Positions 1-12,571 of a DNA stretch of 64,000 bases are shown piece by piece (position 1 is the stretch's first letter; each line of letters begins with the position of its first letter). This DNA comes from Echria macrotheca (taxonomy: Eukaryota; Ascomycota; Sordariomycetes; Sordariales; Schizotheciaceae), in assembly GCA_030411725.1 (NCBI GenBank), contig MU839832.1, positions 1-64,000 of the forward strand. The letters run 5' to 3'. Position numbers and translations under genes: made by a program. The notes below the pieces were generated by a model. It was not told where the DNA came from, made no database searches, and saw nothing but the letters and a program-made list of their open reading frames with translations.

Positions 1-95
<95 letters not shown>
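1..95. repeat. (TC)n microsatellite
   Basis: An uninterrupted TC dinucleotide run fills the left end of the window up to the stop codon of the MRT4 gene, so it forms that gene's 3' flank. It may continue beyond the window edge. Its length is likely variable and prone to sequencing or assembly slippage. Confidence 0.97.
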
Positions 96-98
<3 letters not shown>

Positions 99-966
99 CG
101 TCATCACTCATCGCATCCCCATCCCCTTCTACCTCCTCCCCAGGCTTACTCAACTCCGTCACACCCCCATTCTCGGCACTCCAATACGCCAACAACTTGA
201 CCCGGAACTCGCTCATGCACACGCTAAAGAGCTTGAGCAGCCTCGTCTGGCGCGAGTCGAGCACGTCCCCCTCCCGGCAGACGGTATACCCCTCGCTGCC
301 CTGGCCGTCCTCGTCGCCGCCCAGCATCACGCGGCCGCGGACCATGCGCGTTGGCACGCCCAGGCGGCGCAGCTCGGGCTCGAGCGTGTGCGCCACGGGG
401 ACGTCGTGCTCCGCGGGGACCTCGCCGCCGGTCGAGTAGACGACGCCCGGGGCGATGGTGAAGGTGCGGGTGGCGCGCGTGCCGGCGCGCGCGAAGTCGA
501 CCTGCGTCAGGGACTCGAAGTAGGAGGTTATGGAAGACGGGTCGCGGTTCGTGAAGAGCAGGCCGACGGAACCGGTCAGGTAGGGCGTTAGCTTGTGGAT
601 GCCGTCGGCTTGGGCTTCCTCCGGGGTCGTGCCGAGGGCGCGGGCGGTGAGTTTTGTTTTGCCGAAGAAGAGGCTTTGGACGGGGAGGTTTTAGTTAGTA
701 TGAGATGAGATGATTTAACAATGGTGAGGGGACGAGGAGGAGGAGGAGGAGGAGGAAGAGGAGGGGCTGACTAACCGGCAGTCTTTGAGCTCGTGGCGGA
801 CGTCTTTGAGGTACGAGTTGCGCATGTTGTCGATACTGAAGACGAAGCAGTACTTGTACTGCGGCACGCACTCGCGGATGTTCTCAAATAGCTTCTCCTT
901 TTGCTCGCGCGTCTTCTTGGTCACCTGGGTGAGGTGGAAGACGCGGGCGCGTTTTGACTTGGGCAT
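94..966 (-). CDS. MRT4: Mrt4-like ribosome assembly factor (uL10 family)
   Basis: Ribosome-assembly factor of the P0/L10 family that, in yeast, occupies the P0 site on nucleolar and early cytoplasmic pre-60S particles until exchanged for P0. Exons (reverse strand): 966-776 and 673-94, giving 256 residues, close to the yeast protein (about 236). The N-terminus MPKSKRARVFHLTQVTKK and the following KEKLFENIRE...YKYCFVFSIDNMRN block are typical of Mrt4. The intron (775-674) has donor GTTAGT, a TACTAAC branch site and AAAG acceptor; splicing joins KDC-R to LFFGKTKL, the expected family continuation. The intron carries an AGG/CTC-rich run. The C-terminus is acidic and ends in SDDE. No in-frame ATG lies nearby upstream, so 966 is the natural start. 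The assignment is by recalled family similarity. Confidence 0.9.
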
Positions 967-3598
967 TTTGTCTAGATTTTTTTTGACTTCAGTTAAGATC
1001 AAGTCCTTTTTCCCTGGTAGGAAAAAAAGTCGGTGATTATGAACTTCGATGGGGTGATTCGCAAATTAGCCTCCTTTGGGGAGATCGTCGTCAGCGAATT
1101 TGTCTGTTGAACCGCAATCCCAAGTTAACTAGTAGACTGGCGTTGAGAGGATGTGCGAGTAAAATTTCTGCCGGCCGCACTTTTTGGGCGGTGTGCACGC
1201 CTATCACCCCACTAAACCTCGATAAGCAGCAGCGAACCAAACCACCCCCGCCTTGCAAGCCCCTGCTCAAGCCTCACCGCCAGAGACAAAATCCGGGGAG
1301 GCGCCCGGAGATATGCCAAGACGGCACCGAAATGTTCCATGCAAGCCACCGGCTTCCGAACTTCTGGAAGGCGTCAGATCTGCGTCCCGAGCTTTGGGCC
1401 TTACCGATACATTGACTATGAGTAGGCATATTTCCTGTCGCTACAGATGGTCGTAAAAGCTAATAAGTGCCGCTCGGGTGTTTGCAACAGGCTATTGCAT
1501 GTCCGTTATTTTGGTCGTTTATGAGACGCGGCTTCGCGATGTCAGAAATCCAGGAGCAAGCCCGTAGGTTTCGACCCTTCTGTCCCAATCCCGATCCCGA
1601 TATCCGTACTTTCGGTACTTCCCTGAGCTATGATCTTACAGTATGATTCCATGATAACCTTCTTAGTAATTATGCATGGAATTTCCATTACAGTGCCGGC
1701 TCAGATGAGTTTTCAAGGTACCGCTATCATTGATCGGCGGAATACGGCGAACATCCCGACGTCGTCCGGTAGACTCTGGACCGAACCGTTCGGACTATGT
1801 TGGTAAGCCATAAGCACGTGGCATTGCAACGAGGATTTTGAGTCCCAACGGCGATGACTATTGCACCGGTGGCCGTTTGTGACATGCGCTGCGGGCTGTC
1901 ATGGCGGGTCTCAATATCTCACTCGAACCAGATGACGACGCCCAGTCCGCATCACCAAATATTGCCATGAAGCCTTTCCTCGCCGTCCCCGCAGCGCTTG
2001 ATCTCGTCCACTGGAATCTTGAGACGGCGAAAGAGGGTCTTCGGATATGAATATCCCTATTCACTTCGCTTCGCCAGCAAGCGATTCAAAATCACAGGGT
2101 TCCCTTCCTCAGCGGAAGCGTTCCGCAAGTTTCGAGCTGAACTCAAATTTGCGTTACCGAGGGCGTCTAGATTGGCTCAATTGAGCCGCATTGTAACCTT
2201 GCTGATACTCAGCCTGATATTCTAATGGCGGCTGCGAGTCATAAGCAGATCCTCGAATGGCGATTGATGACCCGGTTCCAGAGACTCACAACCGAGTTCC
2301 TTCCCGCCAGGATCGCTGTCTTATTGGTTCCAGGATTATCGCAGACAACAGTCATGACGGCATCTGTCGACGACTTGACTCCGGAGACCATCGGCCACGG
2401 TCTGTGCCGGGCGCCGTCACATCACGCTCACAGATCAAAGAAACCCAAGAACCTTCTGGTCGAAGTCGGCTGCCGCTGCCTGCCAAGCCGCAACCACGGG
2501 ACGCGACACGTTGTGGTGGGGAGGTTCGGATCGGACAAGTTTAGAACCCCGAGGCCCGGTTAGATGCTTGGATGCCTGAGTCACTCGCCGTCGGCCTGCC
2601 AGACCGGGAAATCCCTCCGCACCAACTTCCCGGGTCACACATTCGGAGGCGATGCAGATGTCTTTTTTTCTCGCTCGGCGAATCCAGGAGCTCTGTTGTG
2701 CCGCTCGGCAGTTGTTCTGGTGTCGTCGCTGTTTCCGGTCTGACCTCGGCTCGGGCGGCGTACGAATCCCGACTTTGAGACTTGGTACGCTCTCGGTGTG
2801 GAATACGAAGGAGTACGCAGCTTCTATGCTTCGAACGCGACGCGCCTGGAAGCGATGAGGTAGCACGGTGCAACCGGGAGTGCGGCTCGCGTTGACGAGG
2901 ACAGGAAATGCCCTGATCTTAAATGGCGACGAACAAATCGCAAGCTCTTCCCGCAACGGGAGAAGGTGCGGTGTCCCCCCGGTTTGATAGTGGGGCATCC
3001 GATACAACTAGCGACTCACCGGGCCCGTTTCTTTCCCAATCCAGGCAAACGTCTCTGCGCGCGATCGGTGGCGAGCGGGACATTGCAGACCCGGAAAGAT
3101 TGCACGCCCGTCTGATGATGTCGCCCGCTGTTCTCCCAAGGAAACCCTATCGTATTTCCTAGACATATAGGCAACGTTAGTTAGCCTGGTGGTGCCGCTC
3201 CGGAGTGATGCGGTATCGCCGAATCCCGTTTGCTTTCGTCTCCTGACCAAGTTCCTCGCGTCTTCTTTTACAACGTGCCCGCTCTTTCCCGTTCCCTTTC
3301 CCTTCTTAACCCTCCTTTGCGCCAATTCATCCCAGCTCTGCTTTGCCTTACGCTATTGATAGACATAGACGCTCGCTTCCCCCCTATTCTTAGCAGTCAT
3401 TGTCTTTGACACTTCTCGGCCCCGTTCTTCGCCGGCACCTTTCTTTGAGTGCCTCTTTTTCATCGCGCGTCCTCCCGCGGATGCCCCCGTCTACGTGACG
3501 CGCGAGCAGCCCGCGCCGGGACATATTTCGGCACACGAGTAGTCTGTCTCATCTCTACCGAGTACTCTACCAAAGTTGGGGGCCATTGCTTGTGAGAT
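967..3598. other. intergenic region between MRT4 and the ABC exporter
   Basis: This 2.6-kb divergent interval holds only short, unconvincing open frames in both strands, none recognisable. About 3240-3598 is pyrimidine-rich and probably contains the promoter and 5' leader of the ABC exporter. I see no terminal inverted repeats or transposase remnant. Confidence 0.6.
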
Positions 3599-6500
3599 AT
3601 GGCCGCCAGCTTGGGCGAGAAGGCCTCTGAAGCCGCCCCCTCTGGGCGCGCTTCAAGTAATGGCAACTCTTCAGAAAACGTGTCGAGCCAGACAGCGGCA
3701 AAAAAGCCGAGACGGTCAGCCGAACTCGAAAAGGCAGACAGTAAAGTTATGCTGCCCAAGGAGGCCACCGACGATGACCCCTACAAACACCTCCCCGACG
3801 ACGAAGCAAAAGTTCTCAAGAACCAGGTCTTCACGCCAGATGTCAAGGTCGGCATCGCCACGCTCTTCCGCTACGCTTCTCGGAACGACCTGATCATCAT
3901 GGCCGTGTCTGCCGTGGCCGCGATTGCTTCAGGCGCAGCTCTTCCTCTGATGACTGTCATTTTCGGTAATCTTCAAGGCACTTTCCAGGGCTATTTCCTG
4001 GGACAGGTCCCGTACGACGACTTTACCAGCCAGCTGGCCAGCCTGGTGCTCTACTTTGTGTACCTCGCCATTGGTGAATTTGTATGCACATATATCGCCA
4101 CAGTCGGCTTCATCTACACCGGCGAGCACATCAGCGGCAAGATCCGCGAGCACTACCTTGAGAGCTGCATGAAACAGAATATCGGCTTCTTCGACAAGCT
4201 CGGTGCCGGAGAAGTCACCACCCGCATTACCGCTGATACCAACCTGATCCAGGAGGGTATTTCCGAGAAAGTCAGCTTGACACTGTCGGCTGTTGCCACG
4301 TTCATCGCCGCTTTTGTCATCGGCTTCGTCAGCTTTTGGAAGTTGACCTTGATTCTCCTCAGCACCGTGGTTGCGCTATTGCTGCTCATGGGAATCGGCT
4401 CAACATTCATCGTGAAGTTCTCACGGCAGAATATCAGCGCATACGCCGAAGGTGGAACCGTCGCAGAGGAAGTTATCAGCAGCGTCCGCAATGCCATCGC
4501 CTTCGGCACCCAGGACCGCCTGGCCAAACAATACGATGTCCATCTGACCAAGGCGGAATACTGGGGTTTCAGGCTCAAGAGCTCTCTTGGCATAATGATT
4601 GCCGGAATGATGCTGGTGTTGTACCTTAACTATGGCCTGGCCTTCTGGATGGGCTCCCGCTTCCTGGCGGATGGTGAGGTTGAGCTGAGCAAGGTTCTGA
4701 TCGTCATGATGGCTGTCATGATCGGTGCCTTCAACCTCGGAAACGTGACTCCCAATATCCAGGCGTTTACCACGGCCCTCGGCGCGGCCGCCAAGATCTA
4801 CAATACCATCGATCGCCAGTCGCCTATCGACCCTTCGTCCAAGGACGGCGCAATCATCGAGAACGTCCAGGGAACCATCCGCCTCGAGAACATCAAGCAC
4901 ATTTACCCTTCGCGTCCGGAAGTGGTGGTGATGGAGGACGTCAGCCTCACGGTCCCGGCCGGGAAGGTTACTGCTCTTGTCGGCGCTTCTGGCAGCGGCA
5001 AATCCACGATTGTGGGATTGGTTGAGAGGTTTTATTCGCCTGTCCAGGGTACTGTGTATCTGGATGATGTTGACATCTCGACGCTGAATCTCCACTGGCT
5101 GCGTCAGCAAATCTCACTGGTGTCGCAGGAGCCTACCCTTTTTAGCACCACCATTTACGAAAATATCCGCCACGGCCTGATCGGAACCCAGTTTGAGGGC
5201 GAAAGCCCGGAGAAACAGAAAGAGCTTATCTACGAGGCTGCCAAGATGGCCAACGCTCACTCGTTCATCTCCGAGCTCCCAGAGGGATACGAAACGCACG
5301 TCGGTGAACGCGGCTTCCTCCTTAGCGGCGGGCAGAAACAGCGCATTGCGATCGCGAGAGCGGTGGTATCTAACCCCCGTATCCTTCTCCTTGACGAAGC
5401 GACTTCAGCATTGGATACCAAGTCGGAAGGTGTTGTCCAGGCCGCCCTGGAGGCCGCATCGGAGGGAAGAACAACCATCACCATCGCTCACAGACTCTCA
5501 ACCATTAGAGATGCTCACAATATCGTGGTCATGTCGAGGGGTAGGATCGTCGAACAGGGTACTCACGACGAGCTTCTCGAGAGGCGCGGCGCATATTACA
5601 AGCTCGTTACGGCGCAAGCCATTGCTGCCGTTAATGAGATGACCGCTGAAGAAGAGGAGGCTATTAATGAGGAGGAAGAGCAGCTCCTGATCCGCAAAGC
5701 CTCGACTCAGAACAAGGAGCAGCAGGATAGCGGTCGGGCAAGCGAAGCAGGACCTCCGGAGGACCCTGATGACGACATCCGGGCTAAACTCAAACGCACC
5801 GCCAGCAGACAAAGCGCGAGCTCGGTGGCCCTCGAGGGACGCAAGAAGGATGAACCTAAGCAGTACAGCCTGGGGACACTGATCAAGCTTATTGGAAGCT
5901 TCAACAAGCAAGAGTGGAAGCTCATGGTTCTCGGACTGGTGTTCTCAATCATCTGCGGTCTCGGAAATCCCACCCAGGCTGTGTTCTTCGCGAAGATTAT
6001 TTCAGCTTTGTAAGTTCAACACTTGTCGATGGAGGTACAGTTCTGACCAGCAATAGGTCCGTTCCCGTTAATCCGCAGACGGCGCCGCAAATCCGAGCAG
6101 ATGGCTCTTTCTGGAGTTTGATGTATCTCATGCTCGCCTGGGTCCTTTTCATCGCGTTCAGCGTCCAGGGTATTCTCTTCGCCAAGTGCAGTGAGCGGCT
6201 TGTTCACAGAGTCCGCGACAACTCGTTCCGATCCATGCTGCGCCAGGATGTCGAATTCTTCGATCTCGATGAGAACTCGGCCGGTTCTCTCACTTCATTC
6301 CTCAGCACCGAGGCGACTCACGTCGCTGGTCTCAGCGGTGCTACGCTCGGAACCCTGCTCATGGTCTCGTCTACCCTTGTCTCAGCCTGTGCTGTTGCCC
6401 TTGCTCTGGGTTGGAAGCTGGCGCTTGTTTGCATCGCAACCATGCCCATCCTCATCGGCTGTGGTTTCTTCCGTTTTTGGATGCTCGCACACTACCAGAG

Positions 6501-7686
6501 GCGCGCCAAAAAGGCGTATTCCGGCTCGGCCAGCTATGCCTCGGAAGCCATCAACGCCATCCGCACAGTTGCCTCTCTCACGCGCGAAGATGATGTGATC
6601 AAGCAGTACAGAGATTCTCTGGCCGCCCAGCAGCGTGAGAGTCTCAAGTCGGTCCTCAAGTCCAGCACGCTCTACGCCGCATCTCAGTCTCTGACGTTCC
6701 TCGCCTTTGCGCTGGGCTTTTGGTATGGCGGCACTCTGATTGCGAAGTTCGAGTACGACATGTTCCAGTTCTTTGTGGTTTTCTCGTCTGTCATCTTTGG
6801 CGCCCAGTCGGCCGGGTCGGTCTTCAGTTTCGCCCCCGACATGGGCAAGGCTGCGGAGGCTGCTCGTTCTCTCAAGACGTTGTTCGACCGCAAGCCAACC
6901 ATTGACACCTGGCGTTCAGATGGCGACAAGGTGCCGGGGATTGATGGGAGCATCGAGTTCCGCGACGTTCACTTCCGGTATCCTACGCGACCGGAACAGC
7001 CTGTCCTGCGCGGCTTGAATCTGACCATCTCGCCGGGCCAGTATGTTGCTCTTGTTGGTGCCTCGGGATGCGGAAAGTCTACGACGATTGCTCTTCTTGA
7101 GCGCTTCTACGATCCGCTGGCTGGCGGCATTTTTGTGGATGGTAAGGAAATCAGCAGGCTCAACATCAACGAGTACCGCAGTTTTATTGCTCTGGTGTCT
7201 CAGGAACCGACGCTGTACCAGGGCACCATCCGGGAAAATATCCTGCTGGGGGCGGCTACCGATGTTACGGACGAGCAGATCGAGTTCGCGTGCAAGGAGG
7301 CGAATATCTTTGATTTCATTCTCTCGCTGCCCGACGGTTTCAATACTGTTGTTGGCTCCAAGGGCGCCTTGCTTAGTGGTGGACAGAAGCAGCGTATCGC
7401 GATTGCGCGGGCCCTAATTCGGAATCCTGTCATTTTGCTACTCGACGAGGCCACTAGCGCGTTGGATTCGGAGAGCGAACATGTGGTGCAGGCGGCCCTG
7501 GACAAGGCTGCCAAGGGACGGACGACGATTGCCGTGGCGCATCGTCTGAGCACGATCCAGAAGGCGGACATCATCTATGTCTTTGACCAGGGGCGGATAG
7601 TCGAGCAGGGCACGCACAGCGAGTTGATGAGGAAGAATGGGCGGTATGCGGAGCTGGTGAATCTCCAGAGTTTGGAGAAGCATTGA
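3599..7686 (+). CDS. full-size ABC exporter, ABCB/MDR type
   Basis: ATP-driven membrane exporter with TMD1-NBD1-TMD2-NBD2 architecture. Exons 3599-6009 and 6057-7686 give 1346 residues, the usual size for fungal Mdr1/Pmd1-type pumps (about 1340-1350). The 47-nt intron has donor GTAAGT, a CTGAC branch and AATAG acceptor, and splits a Leu codon at residue 804. NBD1: Walker A GASGSGKST at 462-470, signature LSGGQKQR at 575-582, Walker B ILLLDE at 595-600. NBD2: Walker A GASGCGKST from 1138, LSGGQKQR from 1243, ILLLDE from 1263; each NBD also has its IAHRLST/VAHRLST switch His. Both sites look catalytically complete. The charged cytosolic N-terminus is about 90 residues and the acidic linker lies around 685-765. 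Substrate is unknown; relatives move azoles, lipophilic drugs or, in yeast Ste6, pheromone. The start ATG fits the MAASLGEK... N-terminus and a TC-rich leader. Confidence 0.96.
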
Positions 7687-8580
7687 GTCGGAAGCATAGC
7701 GCCCCAGCATTGATGGCGTTTGGCATGCATTGGTATGGAGTTGTCAGGTTGGCTGGTTGACTGGTTACATTTGGATGACGGAGAGGCTCTCCACTAGTTG
7801 TAATTTTAATCTAGCTGGCACTTTTGTGATCTCGACGTGTAGACAAAAACGCTGTAGAAATTTCTTTTTTCTTTTTCCATTCTGAATACATAATTATTTG
7901 GCCAGCATGGCTTGGACGAGTTGAGATGCATGTTCTGCCTGGATGCCTGAGTGAATGATTGACGTGTCCAGATGGATCTCGCCACCCATTGGGCGAATCA
8001 TTTCTTGCTCTCGAGGGGTTTTATCACAGCTCAACTCAACATCAGTGCTTCCAACAAGGAGTTCCGAGGCCCGGGTTTGGTCGACGGCGATGAGTTAGTT
8101 CTTCTTTGTAAATTGTTTTGGATTTGTTCGTCGAGTAAGAGTTTAATCCCTTGATAAAAATGAATGGCGGTATTAACGAGTCGATAGGTCATTGATTACA
8201 CACAACCCACATCCACCATTGCTTCATACCCCTTGGGAATAGTCTGAGCGAGAGTTTAGACTATTAGTATTTGGCTTCCTGCCAAGCTCACTCAGCTGGC
8301 TCCTGACAAGCCCACAAGCCCACCGCAGCCCGCAGCGTCTGAACTCCAAACTATAAGTGGACAGACAGACCCGCCCTTCCACTAGCTATTTCCTGCATCT
8401 CATCTCGTCTCATCATCACCAACAACGCTCACAGCGACAGCTCGCGACACGCGGGACACGCGCGGTCGCGGCCGTCAGGCTCGCATCTTTACACCTTCCT
8501 ATTCGCCATCGCAAACCGCAACCTCAACACGACGGTCCAACCCACCCACATATAAACTTTACCCCCTCAAAAAAAAAACG
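7687..8580. other. intergenic region, ABC exporter to SARAF-like gene
   Basis: Contains the 3' region of the exporter and the promoter/leader of the next gene. The last 200 bases are rich in CA/TC and end in an A9 run directly before CG and the ATG. No gene-like frame is seen. Confidence 0.6.
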
Positions 8581-9603
8581 ATGATGCAACAAACCTCCTT
8601 CACCCACCGCCTCCTCACCATCCTCCTCCTCGTCCTCTCCCTCACCCCTCAAACCACCCTCGCCGCCTCCTCATCATCCGCCAATAAAAAGAACGCAATC
8701 CTCCTCTCAAAAGTGCAATCCCTAACCCTCCACGCCAACCGCAAGACCACCCACCGCCGCGTGCCGGCGATCCCCCAGCTGAAATGCATCTCCTCGCCCA
8801 AAATCTGCGCGCTCCACGAGATCGACGTCCTCCGCTGCGTCAACACGGGCCTCTCGTCCTATTCCACAGAAGACGTAGAGTGGGCGTGCACTGCTACGTC
8901 CCTCCCCACGACGCTGAAACTCGGCGCGACCGAGGTGATCTGCGAGGGGTACGCTTCGGCCGAGGACCCGTATGTCCTGAAGGGGAGTTGTGGTGTTGAG
9001 TATCGGCTTGTTTTGACTGAGGAGGGCGAAGCAAAGTATCCTGAGCTGGTTTCGGGGACTACTGGAAGTTGGTGGAGTGGGGGGGATGGAAACGACGGAG
9101 AAGGGACGGATTGGGCGGGGTACTTGTTTGGGATTATCTTCTTCGCCGTCTTGGCTTGGATTGTTTGGAGTGCGTGTGTGCAGGCTGGCGGCGGTAATGG
9201 GGTTCCGGGGGCAGGTCAGGGAGGGAGGAGATGGGGAGGTGGTGGAGGGCCAGGGGGTGGATGGGGAGGAGGCGGATGGGGACCTGGAGGAGGAGGAGGC
9301 GGCGGATGGGATGATCCCCCTCCGCCTTATCCCGGGACGAAGCCTAGCGACCAGCAACAAGGCTGGAGACCGGGTTTCTGGACGGGATTGGCGAGCGGCG
9401 CGGCGGCGGGATACATGGCCGGCGGCCGGAGGGACACGACACGAGAGGACAACCGCAGCGGCTGGGGACGCGATCGCTTCGGCGGGAGCGGATGGGCTTC
9501 CGGCTCGGGTTTAGGTTCGCGCCCGTCACCAAGTCCCAGCTCCGGTTCCGGTTCCGGTTCACGACACGAATCCACGGGATTTGGCTCGACAAGTCGCCGC
9601 TGA
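8581..9603 (+). CDS. SARAF-like (TMEM66/DUF1183) ER membrane protein
   Basis: Intronless 340-residue protein of the SARAF family. In animals SARAF sits in the ER membrane and slows store-operated calcium entry through STIM/Orai; its fungal role is not established. Signal peptide: hydrophobic residues about 9-29 ending TTLAA. Luminal domain about 30-165 holds the family pattern: LLSKVQSLTLHANRKTTHRRVPAIPQLKC, paired cysteines, VEWACTA, VICEGY and DPYVLKGSCGVEY. One transmembrane helix lies at about 178-200. The cytosolic tail is very rich in Gly/Trp and then Ser/Gly, with a PPPPY stretch at 246-250 that could bind WW domains (for example Rsp5-type ligases; inference). The double ATG at 8581/8584 makes the exact start ambiguous by one residue. 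Family call is strong; function in this organism is unknown. Confidence 0.88.
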   Translation: MMQQTSFTHRLLTILLLVLSLTPQTTLAASSSSANKKNAILLSKVQSLTLHANRKTTHRRVPAIPQLKCISSPKICALHEIDVLRCVNTGLSSYSTEDVEWACTATSLPTTLKLGATEVICEGYASAEDPYVLKGSCGVEYRLVLTEEGEAKYPELVSGTTGSWWSGGDGNDGEGTDWAGYLFGIIFFAVLAWIVWSACVQAGGGNGVPGAGQGGRRWGGGGGPGGGWGGGGWGPGGGGGGGWDDPPPPYPGTKPSDQQQGWRPGFWTGLASGAAAGYMAGGRRDTTREDNRSGWGRDRFGGSGWASGSGLGSRPSPSPSSGSGSGSRHESTGFGSTSRR

Positions 9604-9948
9604 TGAACGGGGGCCAACAAGCTACCCTTATAATTATTACAGTGTATTTTTTTCGTACAAACGTCTGCTGCGGCCTGGTCATGAAGCCACACGCAAATCA
9701 AACCACTTATCCTGCCCGCTTTTGCCTCCCAACAAAGGTGCTCGCTCATGCAAGATTACTAAAACTCTGCCCTTTAGCAGACCCAAACCGTTCATGACCA
9801 TGCTCCCCCCAAATCTAATCCCACAGCTACTTTACACACGGTCCGGAAACAAAAGAGACCGTCTCGTTGACGTGTCCCAGGACGGCAGGCCCCATAAAAC
9901 TCCGGTCCCGTCTCGATCCCTGAAGCGCCTTCCGGCTACGCTGCCACC
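9604..9948. other. convergent 3' intergenic region
   Basis: 345 bases between the converging stop codons of the SARAF-like gene and BRE1; only 3' UTR-like sequence is seen. Confidence 0.6.
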
Positions 9949-12571
9949 TTACAAATGGAAAACCATGGCGTCGCTTCGGTCGAACGCCTTGTTGCATGTC
10001 GGACACTTTCTCATGCGGTTGGTGAGTCGGTTCTCGACACATTCGGCGCAGAACGCATGGCCGCATCCCTTCAGGATCGTGGTCTTGAAATTACTTCGGC
10101 ATATCGAGCAAATCACCATGTTCTACACAACGTTAGCAAGCGCAAATCCTGACAGAGACAGAACGACTTACTCTGAGGATTCCTTCTTCCTCCGATGAGT
10201 TGCTCTGAGACTTGATCTTCCACTTCTCGCAGTCCTTCGCCACCCCCTTCAGGCGCACCTTGACCTTGTCCAGCTCGGCCTCGCAGTCCATGAGCTTCTC
10301 CTTGACCGCTGCCTTCTCGGCATCTTTCGACTTGACCAGGTGTGTCAGGTCGGATATTTGCGCCTTCACCGCCTCTGCTCTGCGGTGCGCCTCGGTGCTG
10401 AGCGACTCGAGCTTCTTGTTCTCGGCCATGACCGCCGTGTTGGCCTGCTTCATATCGGAAATCTGCTTCTCTAGAGACCCAATCAAACTCCTATTTTGCT
10501 GCTCAACTTCTTTAAGCTGCGCGATAATATCGGAGCTTTTCCCGTTTTGGCCGCGGAGTGTTCGAATCTCAGCAGTGCGGATGTCGGTATCCTTGCGCGC
10601 CGCGAAGTATTTCTGGTCCGCCTTGCTCTTTTCCGCCGTCAGTATGGCGATCCGGTCCTCCAGCGCGTGGAAATCCATGACTTTCTTGTTTGCCAGGCCC
10701 ATAGCCTTCTTGTACGATTTCTCCAGGAGCGGTAGTTCCTTGTTGATAGCCTCGAAGTCCTTCTCCAGCTTGATGTATTTCTGCCGCAGTTCTTCAGGCG
10801 ACAAGCTCTCCAAATCTTCCCGGGGATCCGTCATGGATACATCCTCGCTCGGTCGCAGTCGCCCCAGCTCCAGCTCGAGCTCCGCTATCCGGTCCGTTTG
10901 CGCGTCCAGCAGCTCCTTCATGTGCACAATTGCCGCTTTCTCCTGCGAGTCGCTGGCCTTGCGCATCGACAGCTCAGCCGTCAGCTCGTCCCGGGCGGAT
11001 CGAATGCGCGTCAGATCCTGATCCTTCTGCGCAATTTGTTCCTCGAGTTCTAATACCAACGCCTGTGCTTCGTTCTCCATCTGTACGCGATATGCCGTCC
11101 GCTCGGCCCGAAGCTTCTCGGCTTCCTCACGCAGTTCCTTGTTGGTCGCTTGAAGGTGGTTGATACGCTTGATCAGATCCTCGTTCTGGAGCTTGAACTG
11201 CTTGAATACCTCAGTCCGGGCGTAATCTTCGTCGGTCAGGTTTTCCTTCTTCGCCTTAAAAGTCGAGTTCTCTTCCTGCAGGGCTTTGACCTCGGCGAGC
11301 GCTGCCTCTAGCTGCTGCTTTTGCCGTTCGGCCACAGCAACCGCCTCTTGGTACTGGAGTCTGAGCTCGTCCGCATCGCCATTCGCAGCCGCGTCGGGTG
11401 TTCCGTTGTCTTCGGTCGACGCGCGGCGCGTTGTAGCACCGGCCAATGCTTGCTGTTCCAACTTTTGTACCTGGATACTTCTTGCTCTATCCAACCGGCG
11501 CTCCGCCTTGATCACCTTAAGGGTGGCGGTGTTCAGCTGGTCGGAGAGTGCAGAGTTTTCGGTTTCCAGTCTATCGATCTTAACAGATAGCTCCTTCTTT
11601 GTCGCCAGGAGTGACTTGACGAGCGCCTCAAGCTCGGCCACATCGGGTTTGATATCTCCTCGCGCACGGTCGAGTCGCTTGAAGAGGCTCTCCGCTATTG
11701 TCTTGGCCGATTTCGCCTTGTCCCCCAGATGGCGCTGGAAGTCCTTATTATCCTTAAACGAAAGCGCCGGTTTTGACAGTGGATCTAACACGGGTCAGTG
11801 CTTCTCGGACATGACATAAAAAGTGGGCGTCATACCTGAAGCGGTAGCGCCTGATAAACTGCCGTCAACCAGTAACTCAAGCTCTTCCAAGAGCTGCGAC
11901 ATGTCAGCGAACGGCTCTAGCTCAGCGGCATGTGACGTACCTGGACAACCCAGGCGTCGATAATTCTTATGTGATCATCATGATCGACACTGTTCTTCTC
12001 AGCCTCTTGGAGGCGCGCTTCCAGATTGATCTTTTCCCGCTTGTACTCGAGCATCTGCCGAAATATGGCGCCTTTTTGATATTCCTATACACGCCAATCT
12101 GGGTCAGCCAAGTCCTCCACCAACGGTCCATTCTAGGAAAGGTTCTGTGTACAGCGCGGCGGATGTGGAGCGAGGTATCTGTAGGCAGTTTGAGGGCATG
12201 GAAGACAGAGGAAAGCCTGGGAGCCGGGCGTGCTGTCGCCAGCAAGCCTCGCATTAGCAACGGTCAAGGCGAACACCCCAGCGAAAACGCCATGCTGATG
12301 TTGGCTGACGGGGCAGAGAACGCAGTCGATCGTGTGCGCGACCGCAAACAAAGAGGCGGCGCTGTCGAGGCACGCGCTCGATCGGAGCAGAGGCAGGGGG
12401 GTTTTTCGGAGGTGGAGATAACGACAACCGGATTGAACTGACCTCGATCCATGTCTCTTCTCTCGAGTCGCCGATGTCGTCCTTGGATTTGCTACCGTTT
12501 ACTGCCTGTCGCTTGCTAGGCGGAGCGGCGTCGTCGACCGCGCTGGACGCGGGTCTCTTCCTGTCCTCCAT
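9949..12571 (-). CDS. BRE1: Bre1 E3 ubiquitin ligase for histone H2B
   Basis: RING E3 that, with Rad6, mono-ubiquitinates histone H2B during transcription. Exons (reverse): 12571-12443, 12084-11941, 11893-11836, 11784-10172, 10122-9949; 705 residues versus 700 in yeast. N-terminus MEDRKRPASSAVDDAAPPSK is basic/disordered; residues about 44-620 are mostly coiled coil. The C-terminal RING (649-705) has C653-C656, C668-H670, C673-C676, C688-C691, a complete C3HC4 set. Every junction keeps frame and joins expected family sequence (WIE|EYQKGAIFRQMLEYK; GILR|NMVICSIC). Donors are GTCAGT, GTACGT, GTATGA and GTAAGT. An upstream in-frame ATG at 12616 would add 15 residues; I prefer the later Met because it matches the family start. 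Intron 1 is unusually long (358 nt). The gene is divergent from BDP1. Confidence 0.95.

Noticed and set aside
1480..3300. Possible decayed transposon upstream of the ABC exporter
   Set aside because: No terminal repeats, target-site duplication or transposase motif visible, and no marked AT bias of the kind RIP leaves.
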